The notes under the pieces were generated by a model that was not told the origin of the DNA, did no database searches, and saw only the letters and a list, made by a program, of their open reading frames with translations. Positions 25,931-32,726 of a stretch of DNA of 48,165 nucleotides are shown here, in pieces (within the stretch, counting starts at the first letter, position 1; each line of letters opens with the position of its first letter). The DNA is taken from NCBI GenBank assembly GCA_021827245.1, contig JAKAWN010000004.1, positions 1 through 48,165 of the forward strand, in the 5' to 3' direction. The position numbers and the translations under genes were made by a program. Origin of the DNA: Acidobacteriota bacterium (GTDB lineage: Bacteria > Acidobacteriota > Terriglobia > UBA7540).

Positions 25931-26114
25931 AAACGAACCGGAGAAGTGATTGACAATAAAGGATCGAGGTCCAAAAACGAACCGAAACGAACCTAAAAAC
26001 GAAGCGGAGAACTTGTTGAAAACATTAGAGTGCATAAAAAACGAACCGAAACGAACCGAAAAACGAACCGGGCCATGTTGTTGAAAACAAACAATCGCCA
26101 AAAAACGAACCGGA
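25931..26114 (+). repeat. Imperfect tandem repeat with AAACGAACCGG core
   Basis: Three diverged units begin with AAACGAACCGG-like words at 25931, 25997 and 26061, and a partial fourth begins at 26103; spacings are 66, 64 and 42 bases. Each unit carries GTTGAAAACA-like sequence followed by a cluster of AACGAACC words. It is A-rich and unlike its neighbours. In one frame units 1 and 2 translate to related peptides (KRTGEVIDNK and KRSGELVENI), with a stop between them. Confidence 0.75.
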
Positions 26115-26331
26115 AAAAAACTATGAGCGATCATGCCTTGAGTGATCACCCGCCGTACACCTCTGAAACGCCATGTCTCCGGGTCGGGAGTCTTTTCTGA
26201 TGTAGCCTATGGTTCAGGAGTCATCTTCTTGCCGCGGCGCAAGCTTGCCGGACCCGAAGGGTTGACGCGCCGTGTGCCGGATGAGAAACTAGCCAGCTTA
26301 TTTGCTTGTCCCGTTGCTGAAGGAATAGTGA

Positions 26332-27036
26332 ATGCTTTCAAGTGCGCTCCGGACAGTCTTTGCTGTGTTCCTTATCGTGGGTGTTCCCGTGCTTTCATGG
26401 CGCAGCGCGCGTCCGGAGCAACTCCAGGGAATCCCCAAAACAGCGCTCTATTTTTCCGCAGTGGCTTCGCAGTGGATTCTCGCGGCAATTGGGGTGCTGG
26501 TGGTTTTTGTGGCATGGCCCAGTTGGTCCGATGTTAGCCTTGCTCCGGTTGCGTGGTCCGGATTTTTCAAATGGATCTTGCTGGTGGTTGGGGTTTCGGT
26601 GGCCGGGCTGGGGCTTGTTCTGCTGCTCGAGCAGCGCGGCTGGTGGCCGGAAGAATCGGACATGGTGCGCCTGCTCATGCCGAAAAACGGCCCGGAACGA
26701 CTGTGGGCCCTGTTAGGGCTTGCGCCCACGGCGGGCTTGTGCGAGGAGTTCCTTTACCGAGGCTGTTTGCTGGCTGAAGCGACGGCCTGGTTCCATTCGG
26801 CAGGCTGGGGCGTGGTTGTGTCGTCGGTGGCTTTTGGATTCGCGCATTCATATCAGGGTTTCAACGGAATGATTCGGGCGGGGTTGCTGGGAGCGCTGCT
26901 GGCCTGGCCGGTGGTCAGGCTGGGATCGCTCTATCCATCGATGACCGCTCACTTCATGATCGATGCCGTCGCCCTCCTCTGGCTCGGGCCAAAGTTTGTC
27001 CGGAATGACCCTGCAACATTTCCGGATTCGCGCTAG
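26332..27036 (+). CDS. CPBP-family intramembrane metalloprotease
   Basis: 234 residues with about seven membrane helices. The CAAX-protease/bacteriocin-processing (CPBP, Abi) motifs are present: EEFLYRG (Glu138, Glu139, Arg143), FGFAHSYQG (His172) and HFMID (His207, Asp211), the predicted metal and catalytic residues. Such proteins cleave membrane-embedded or prenylated substrates; in bacteria they act in immunity to peptides or in protein sorting. The partner is unknown. The start is TTG or ATG near 26332 (ATGCTTTCAAG), with AAGGAA upstream. The next gene begins 12 bases after the stop. Confidence 0.88.
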   Translation: MLSSALRTVFAVFLIVGVPVLSWRSARPEQLQGIPKTALYFSAVASQWILAAIGVLVVFVAWPSWSDVSLAPVAWSGFFKWILLVVGVSVAGLGLVLLLEQRGWWPEESDMVRLLMPKNGPERLWALLGLAPTAGLCEEFLYRGCLLAEATAWFHSAGWGVVVSSVAFGFAHSYQGFNGMIRAGLLGALLAWPVVRLGSLYPSMTAHFMIDAVALLWLGPKFVRNDPATFPDSR

Positions 27037-27039
27037 AAT
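27034..27039 (+). promoter_or_regulatory. Possible -10 box just before the zinc-ribbon gene
   Basis: TAGAAT spans the end of the protease gene and lies 9 bases before the next ATG. If used, transcription would start only a few bases before the start codon. The -35 region is weak (CTGCAA). Confidence 0.3.
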
Positions 27040-27048
27040 AGCTTGCTC

Positions 27049-27321
27049 ATGGAAGAACGCGACTTTTTCGACGAAAAGGAAGTTTCAAAACCAGCCAACC
27101 TGTCCTGCCTGTTCTGCCACCAGACCGCGACGTACCAGGTTCGATGGATCGAACGGACAAAGAAAAAGAGCCTGAGGGGAAACGCTGACGAACGCGACCG
27201 GGCGCGGTTCCAGAAAGCCAGATCGTACCTCCTGCGGCGCGATGACTTTGTTCAGTGCCAGAACCCGCGCTGCCGAAAAAGATTTGAGATCACCAGCCTA
27301 CAGTCAGTGGTGTTCTTGTAA
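27049..27321 (+). CDS. Small cysteine-rich zinc-ribbon-like protein
   Basis: A 90-residue basic soluble protein. CLFCHQ (about residues 18-23) and CQNPRCRKRF (about 72-81) supply two CxxC-like pairs, suggesting one zinc ribbon split by a basic helical insert (RTKKKSLRGNADERDRARFQKA). It may bind RNA or protein; the function is unknown. It starts 12 bases after the protease gene stop. No ribosome-binding site is evident, consistent with coupling or near-leaderless translation. Confidence 0.7.
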   Translation: MEERDFFDEKEVSKPANLSCLFCHQTATYQVRWIERTKKKSLRGNADERDRARFQKARSYLLRRDDFVQCQNPRCRKRFEITSLQSVVFL

Positions 27322-27440
27322 AAGGCAGCCGCGGTTTTGATTCGTGTATCGCTTTCGCAGGTTAAAGCGGTTCTCTGGCCCCTTTGAAGGAGGCCCAAAA
27401 GGTGTTTCGGCCAGGAGCGGTTATCAACGCAAATTCAGGT

Positions 27441-28280
27441 TTAATTGAATGGGTGCAGGCTTCTGAGCACCATCGAGCCCGCCCGGGCGGTTCCAAGAGG
27501 GATGCGATGCCGAAGTCGCCTGGATTTTCTCTCGCCATCAGGTTGCCGGGGGCGCGCTACTGGCGGCGCAGGCGCAGGATCTCCTCTGAAATCGAGTTGA
27601 TCCTGGGCAAACTCCAGGGGTGCGGCCAATTGAAGTTCCAGATTAGTTCCCGGCGGCAGATAAATCTGCTTGCCTCGTCCGGCCAAAACCCAGATTGCGC
27701 CAGCCGCGGCTCCTGCCGCACTGCCGATCCCCAAGCCCTTGAGCGAACTGTGGCCCGATACACCCGCAATCGTGCCGATTTCAGCCCCGGTCACGGTGGC
27801 CTGCGCTACTCGTCCTGCGTCCTTTCCCTTGGTCGATTGACCTTCGATCTTTGCTTCTTTGCGATTGAATCCTTCCTTGCCATTGCCCGCAAATGCCGAA
27901 AGCGTCGCGCGCAAGGGTTGGGTGAATCCGTTGGGCAGCGTGAGAGAATCAAAGCGAAGCCCAAGCCTTGCCTTGCCCCTGATCCGGCCGGGCTTGACCA
28001 CCTGGGTGACGGCTCCTTTGACGTAGCTCCCCACCGGGATCACGATCCGGTTGTCCACGGTGATGGGGTAGATGGTCCTGCAATAGATCTCCTGCCCCAC
28101 ATATGCGGTTTTCGAACTAATGGCGTTCTGCAGCTCCAGCGGAATTCGAGTTTCGGCTGGAACGGTAACGGCTCCGTTCGTCTTGGGCAGGTTGTCTGTG
28201 CCAGCGGCATTTTGTGCTGACAACGGCTGCAAGCAGGCTAATAAAAGAAAGGTGAGCAGAAAGACCTTCAGGAAACTCAT
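27441..28280 (-). CDS. Secreted TrbI/VirB10-like beta-domain protein
   Basis: 279 residues with a signal peptide (about 1-23). Residues 36-125 (VPAETRIPLELQNAISSKTAYVGQEIYCRT ... IPVGSYVKGAVTQVVKPGRIRGKARLGLRFDSLTLPNG) resemble the VirB10/TrbI beta-barrel core, which in acidobacteria occurs in stand-alone secreted proteins without a type IV system. A Gly/Ala-rich segment (about 175-200) follows, then YLPPGTNLELQLAAPLEF. No conjugation genes are nearby. The last 35 or so residues are very Arg-rich and out of character. A one-base shift at the TTTT run (27525-27528) would give a more natural ending, so a recent frameshift is possible. Confidence 0.7.
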   Translation of the reverse strand: MSFLKVFLLTFLLLACLQPLSAQNAAGTDNLPKTNGAVTVPAETRIPLELQNAISSKTAYVGQEIYCRTIYPITVDNRIVIPVGSYVKGAVTQVVKPGRIRGKARLGLRFDSLTLPNGFTQPLRATLSAFAGNGKEGFNRKEAKIEGQSTKGKDAGRVAQATVTGAEIGTIAGVSGHSSLKGLGIGSAAGAAAGAIWVLAGRGKQIYLPPGTNLELQLAAPLEFAQDQLDFRGDPAPAPPVARPRQPDGERKSRRLRHRIPLGTARAGSMVLRSLHPFN

Positions 28281-28465
28281 GTTTTCGGCTACCTCCTGCC
28301 TGGATACTTCGAGACCTGCCCGTGCGATGGTGAAACCCGGTGACGAGTTGCCTTGGCGTTTATCCCCGCCAGATTACCTCCCGAAAACGCCAGCGGAGCA
28401 TCGCCCCCCATGCCATCCGGACCATATCATAATCAGGGCCGGACACATCGGTCTCTAGTGTATCA

Positions 28466-29821
28466 TTATGCGCCGATAGCGGACTCGATGGCCCTCGCGA
28501 TGCGCTCAGCATAGCGTTTGACGCTGGTTGCATCTTCAGCTTCGACCATCACGCGCGCCAGCGGTTCAGTCCCCGAATAACGAACGACAATGCGCCCCGT
28601 TTTGCCAAGCTCAGCGCGGCATGCTTCGATGGTGCGGCCGACTTCAGGGATAGATTCAAGCGGGCGCTTTTCACGGACGCGAACATTACGGATGACTTGC
28701 GGGTATTGCCTGAGGCCACCCACCAACTCCGTGAAAGACCCTCCGGTCTCTCCGAGGATACGAAGCATCTGCAGCAATGTGACGATGCCATCGCCAGCCA
28801 GCGAAAGATCGGCAAAGATAATGTGGCCAGAGGGCTCGCCGCCCAGGTTGTAGCCGGATCGGAGCATCTCTTCGAGCACGTACCGATCCCCGACTGCGGT
28901 CCGCTTCAGCGAGATGCCGTGCCGCTCAAGGGCTCTTTCCAGCCCGAGGTTGGTCATCTGGGTGCCGACGACAGTATGGCCTTTCAGGTTTTGATTCTGC
29001 TCGTAAAAGGGGGCTACTGCGTACAAAACATGGTCGCCGTCAGCGATGTGCCCATCTTTCGTCGCGAAAATGGCGCGGTCGGCATCACCGTCGAAGGCCA
29101 CGCCAAGGTGGGCTCCTGAAGCCTGTGTTTCGTGAGCCATGGAGTCGGGGTAAAGAGAGCCACACTGCAAGTTGATGTTACGGCCATCGGGCGCGGCGTT
29201 CAGGATTCGGGCTTCGATGCCGAGATTCTTCAGGAGTATTGGAACCACACGCGATGCAGCTCCATTGGCGCAGTCCACAACCAGGGGGGCTTTGGGAAAC
29301 GGCAGATCGCCGGGCAGAATGCCTTCAAGGTATGAAAGATATTGTTCAAGGAACACCGGCTCGGCTACCAGGCCTTCTTGAAGAGGCGTCCCGCCCTTGG
29401 AACCATCGCGCTCGATGGCCCTTTCGATTTCTAATTCCTGCGATTCTGTAAGTTTCACTCCTGAATTGGAGAAGACTTTGATGCCATTGTCGTAATACGG
29501 ATTGTGTGACGCCGACACCATGATTCCGGCGGTGAACCCGTAATGGCGCGCAAGAAAGGCTATGCCGGGAGTCGTGATGACGCCGGCATAGGACAATTTC
29601 GCTCCCGAGGCCTTTACGCCCGCAGCAAGGGCTTCGGAAATCCAACGGCTCGATTCTCGCGTGTCTTCTCCAAGGACAGCCCGCGATTGGCCGGCGCCAT
29701 TCATCTGACACAGCAAGTCGCCGATGGACTTGCCGACCTTTAAAACCGTCTCCTGGTCAAGCGGATATCGGCGTGCGACGCCTCGCATCCCATCCGTGCC
29801 AAAAAGTTTCCGACTGGGCAT
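28466..29821 (-). CDS. glmM: Phosphoglucosamine mutase
   Basis: A 451-residue enzyme that converts glucosamine-6-phosphate to glucosamine-1-phosphate for peptidoglycan and LPS precursors. It starts RKLFGTDGMRG. The phosphoserine loop is MVSASHNPYYDNG (catalytic Ser near 105). The metal loop is DGDADRA. The substrate loop is GEPSGH, and the phosphate-binding loop RYSGTEPLARVMVE closes the protein. The ATG at 29821 matches the family start; the frame is open a further nine codons upstream. It is transcribed alone on the minus strand. Confidence 0.96.
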   Translation of the reverse strand: MPSRKLFGTDGMRGVARRYPLDQETVLKVGKSIGDLLCQMNGAGQSRAVLGEDTRESSRWISEALAAGVKASGAKLSYAGVITTPGIAFLARHYGFTAGIMVSASHNPYYDNGIKVFSNSGVKLTESQELEIERAIERDGSKGGTPLQEGLVAEPVFLEQYLSYLEGILPGDLPFPKAPLVVDCANGAASRVVPILLKNLGIEARILNAAPDGRNINLQCGSLYPDSMAHETQASGAHLGVAFDGDADRAIFATKDGHIADGDHVLYAVAPFYEQNQNLKGHTVVGTQMTNLGLERALERHGISLKRTAVGDRYVLEEMLRSGYNLGGEPSGHIIFADLSLAGDGIVTLLQMLRILGETGGSFTELVGGLRQYPQVIRNVRVREKRPLESIPEVGRTIEACRAELGKTGRIVVRYSGTEPLARVMVEAEDATSVKRYAERIARAIESAIGA

Positions 29822-29849
29822 AATTTGACATTGTACTGGCGGAGCCATT

Positions 29850-29999
29850 ATGGCTCAACCTTACTTGAAGGCCACGGCGGTTACCATTTTGCTTCTGACG
29901 CTCTTGCAGTGTTGTGTAAGAAGGGCAAAACAGGCGGGAGAGTTGGTGCTTTATCGTGAAACGCGGCGCCTGTTTGTTGACAGGGAATACAGCTTTTAG
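29850..29999 (+). CDS. Candidate 49-residue small membrane protein
   Basis: ATG at 29850 has GGAG 5 bases upstream and opens a 49-codon frame. The product has one hydrophobic segment (TAVTILLLTLLQCC, about residues 9-22), then a basic stop-transfer RRAK and a short charged tail ending EYSF. It would be a single-pass membrane protein. The Gln before Cys argues against a lipobox. It lies divergent to glmM and just before the TPR gene. It could equally be leader sequence of that gene. Confidence 0.35.
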   Translation: MAQPYLKATAVTILLLTLLQCCVRRAKQAGELVLYRETRRLFVDREYSF

Positions 30000-30042
30000 T
30001 AGGCTGACTTATACTAATTGTTTGGAAAGTTAGGAGAGTATT

Positions 30043-31161
30043 ATGTCGTTGACCAAGAAGGCTGTCAGCTTGGGATCAGGTTTGACTTTGCTGTTAGCCG
30101 GAACTGTCCTGTTGAACGGGCGCCTGGCCATGGGTGCGCAGAATGGACAGAAAGCCCAAAAGCCTGCTGTAAAGTCAGCAGCTCCGGTGGAAGCCCCCCT
30201 GACCGAAGAGGAAGTAATTAAGCTCATTAAACACAACAAGGAGCACTTGGGAAAAGTGGCCGACGAGGTCAAAGCCCGAGGCCTCGACTTTGAGTTTACG
30301 CCTGCTATTGAGGAAAAAATGACCAAGGCGGGCGCTAAGGATAATGAGGCCAATACTGGAAGACTTATAACCTACATGAAGCAGTTTACTCCGTCTGCAA
30401 GGGCTGCCCAGATGGCCGGCGGGCCTCAGGTGAGTCCGGAAGAAGCTGAAGCCTACAACAAACTCAAGAATGAGCAGGACCCTGATCCGATGATCAAAGA
30501 CGCCGAGGCTTTCACGCAGAGTTTTCCCAAGAGCCCTCTCATGCCATATGTCTATGCCATTGAAGCGAGTGCCTACCAGCAGAAGAACGATCCGGCTAAC
30601 GTGCTGAAATTTGCACAGAAATGCCTTAGCATCGACCCCAAGAATCTGATGGGTCTGGTCCTGGTTACAAGTGTTATGCCTCTGCCACAAATGTTAACGA
30701 ATGTCAGCGATACCGAAAAAGCGAAGAGACTGGACCAGTCGGCCAGTTACGCGCAACAGGCCTTGCAGGAAATTGAACAGATTCCGAAGCGGCCTAATGA
30801 ATCTGACGCGGCGTATCAGAAACGGAAGGATCAGATTTCAGCGGGCGTCTACGCGTCTTTGGGGATGATTCACCTGGAGCGTGCCACGATGGCCCTTGTT
30901 GGTCCGGACGTGGGACAGCTGGAAAAGGCTGAGGAAAGTTACAAGACGGCAATTGCAAAATCTGAGACACCAAGTCCCGTTGATTACTACCGGCTGGGAG
31001 AGGCCTATGCCGGAGAGAAGAAACTGGACGATGCAATCAGTGCTTTTTCCAAGGCGGGACAGTTGGCCCAGGGAACCATTATCGAGAAGCTTGCCGACCA
31101 GCAAATTGAGAAACTGAAGCAGGAAAAAGCTTCCCAGGCCAAGGCTGTCGCGAAACCCTAA
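30043..31161 (+). CDS. Secreted tetratricopeptide-repeat protein
   Basis: 372 residues with a signal peptide (about 1-32, ending AMGA-Q). A Lys/Ala/Pro-rich linker follows, then a helical region (EEEVIKLIKHNKEHLGKVADEVKARGLDFEFTP). Residues 140-355 contain TPR-like helix pairs: YVYAIEASAYQQKNDPANVLKFAQKCLSIDPKN, then YYRLGEAYAGEKKLDDAISAFSKAGQLA. It is probably a periplasmic scaffold. The ATG has TAGGAGAG about 5 bases upstream. TATACT at 30010-30015 may be its -10 box; the -35 is poor. Confidence 0.82.
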   Translation: MSLTKKAVSLGSGLTLLLAGTVLLNGRLAMGAQNGQKAQKPAVKSAAPVEAPLTEEEVIKLIKHNKEHLGKVADEVKARGLDFEFTPAIEEKMTKAGAKDNEANTGRLITYMKQFTPSARAAQMAGGPQVSPEEAEAYNKLKNEQDPDPMIKDAEAFTQSFPKSPLMPYVYAIEASAYQQKNDPANVLKFAQKCLSIDPKNLMGLVLVTSVMPLPQMLTNVSDTEKAKRLDQSASYAQQALQEIEQIPKRPNESDAAYQKRKDQISAGVYASLGMIHLERATMALVGPDVGQLEKAEESYKTAIAKSETPSPVDYYRLGEAYAGEKKLDDAISAFSKAGQLAQGTIIEKLADQQIEKLKQEKASQAKAVAKP

Positions 31162-31255
31162 AATCGGGTGGCAACCTGCCCGACGCGAAACAATTCTGGT
31201 GTAACGTCGCGGGTCCCGCCGAATGAGAAAGCCGTCCGGAGTGCATCGCCGTAGA

Positions 31256-31969
31256 ATGGCAAGACCTTCCTTGGATCGACTGGAAAAGCGTATCGGCTAC
31301 AGGTTCCGAGACCAGCGTTTGCTAATAGAGGCCCTTACCCACTCCTCATATGCCCAGGAGGCAACCCAGGACACCCGAGACAACGAGCTGATGGAATTCC
31401 TCGGCGATGCCGTGCTGAATTTTGCAGTCACGTTACGGCTTATCGAAGCTTTTCCTGAATATGACGAAGGAAAACTGTCCCTTGCGCGTTCGACCCTGGT
31501 GGCCGCAAGCTATTTACGTGGAGTTGCGGCTGCCCTTGAGTTGGGTGACTACTTGCTCCTTGGTTTATCCGAGGAGAAGAGCGGCGGCAGGAGGAAGTCT
31601 GGCATCCTGGTGGACGCCCTAGAGGCTCTTTTGGCCGCCGTTTATCGCGACGGAGGGCTGGAGGCGGCCAGGAAGTTCGTGGAACAGGTCATCCTGCCGT
31701 CTGATCTTTCGGGCTGTGTTGAAGAGTTGTACGGGACGAATTACAAGGGGGTTTTGCAGGAATATCTGCAAGCGGACCGCCAGGACCCTGCACAGTACCG
31801 CGTGGTTGAAGAGGGCGGATTGGAACACCAGAAGACCTTCACAGTAGAGGTGAGGGCCGGAGACAGCGTGGTGACTCGTGGGAGCGGTGGCAGTAAGAAG
31901 GCTGCGCAACAGCAGGCAGCCAAACGGGCACTAGCGATCCTCACGGCAAAGGCGGAGGCTGATGGCTGA
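31256..31969 (+). CDS. rnc: Ribonuclease III
   Basis: A 237-residue double-strand-specific endoribonuclease that processes rRNA precursors and other duplex RNAs. The nuclease domain starts LEKRIGYRFRDQRLLIEALTHSSY. The signature reads NELMEFLGDAVL (NERLEFLGDSVL in most homologues), keeping the catalytic acids; DALEALLAAVY supplies the second Asp and Glu. The C-terminal dsRNA-binding domain ends in GSKKAAQQQAAKRAL. The ATG at 31256 gives the normal N-terminus; an ATG at 31223 in frame would add 11 residues. It overlaps lepB by 8 bases. Confidence 0.94.
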   Translation: MARPSLDRLEKRIGYRFRDQRLLIEALTHSSYAQEATQDTRDNELMEFLGDAVLNFAVTLRLIEAFPEYDEGKLSLARSTLVAASYLRGVAAALELGDYLLLGLSEEKSGGRRKSGILVDALEALLAAVYRDGGLEAARKFVEQVILPSDLSGCVEELYGTNYKGVLQEYLQADRQDPAQYRVVEEGGLEHQKTFTVEVRAGDSVVTRGSGGSKKAAQQQAAKRALAILTAKAEADG

Positions 31970-32726
31970 ACCCTACCAGAAATCATCGTTACGTGACACT
32001 TTTGAGTCGTTGATCGTGACGGTCATCCTTGCAATTTTCGGAACTACGTTTGTGGTTCAAGCATTCAAGATTCCGACTGGATCGATGGAAAATACGCTTC
32101 TTATCGGCGATCATCTATTGGTGAACAAGTTTTGTTTTGGTTATCCACAGGGTCCGCTGGCCCGATTTCTCCCCTACAGAAGAATTCGTCATAATGACAT
32201 TGTGGTTTTCAAATTTCCTGGTCCGGCTGACGACGCTCAGGAACCGGGGGAGCATTTTGTCAAGAGGGTGATCGGGCTTCCGGGCGATCGCATTCGTATC
32301 GTACACCGTAAGGTGTTCGTCAATGGGAAGGAGGTGCCGGAACCCTATGTGCGAAATAGCTTTCCGAATGAGCTGCGGCCCGGCGATGACTTTCCTCCTG
32401 TCACCTGGGGTGAGATGCAGGGTGCAACGGCGACCTGGATGGCTGAATTTCAAAACTACGTGAAAAATGGCTGGTTGGTTGTGCCCCCACATGAGTATTT
32501 TGTCATGGGGGACAACCGTGAAGAGAGTTGGGACAGCCGGTTTTGGGGATTTGTCCCTCGCAAGCTGATTGATGGCCGGCCGCTTATTATCTATTGGTCT
32601 TACGAGACGCCGCGGGGGCAGTATATGAAGAACTCTTTGAGCGACCGTCTAAAGCAGCTTGGAAGCATGATTATCCATTTCTTCACCCGGACACGCTGGA
32701 ACAGAACTTTCAACCTTGTACACTAA
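31962..32726 (+). CDS. lepB: Signal peptidase I
   Basis: A 254-residue inner-membrane serine protease that removes signal peptides. One N-terminal membrane helix (about 15-34) precedes the catalytic Ser41 in IPTGSMENTL; the general base Lys101 lies in EHFVKRVIGLPGDR. The conserved VMGDNREESWDSRFWGFV box (D/E of GDNRxxSxDSR) follows. The length fits a single-pass form. It overlaps the end of rnc by 8 bases and ends in TAATG with the next gene, so three genes are likely co-translated. Confidence 0.95.
   Translation: MAEPYQKSSLRDTFESLIVTVILAIFGTTFVVQAFKIPTGSMENTLLIGDHLLVNKFCFGYPQGPLARFLPYRRIRHNDIVVFKFPGPADDAQEPGEHFVKRVIGLPGDRIRIVHRKVFVNGKEVPEPYVRNSFPNELRPGDDFPPVTWGEMQGATATWMAEFQNYVKNGWLVVPPHEYFVMGDNREESWDSRFWGFVPRKLIDGRPLIIYWSYETPRGQYMKNSLSDRLKQLGSMIIHFFTRTRWNRTFNLVH

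Larger units (their letters stand above)
25238..26331. other. 1.1-kb gene-free stretch rich in repeats
   Basis: Holds two short hairpins (25501-25542), a double-hairpin element (25633-25693) and a low-GC tandem repeat (25931-26114). Frames here translate into Lys/Arg/Asn/Thr-rich or otherwise unlikely proteins, so no intact gene is called. Confidence 0.6.

Noticed and set aside
27441..28280. Evidence of a conjugation or type IV secretion island from the VirB10/TrbI-like domain
   Set aside because: No other tra/virB gene, relaxase or integrase is present, and stand-alone secreted versions of this domain are known in acidobacteria.
29977..30015. TTGACA (29977-29982) with TATACT (30010-30015) as a promoter of the TPR gene
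   Set aside because: The spacer is 27 bases, too long for sigma-70. The -10 alone may be used, but the -35 cannot pair with it.
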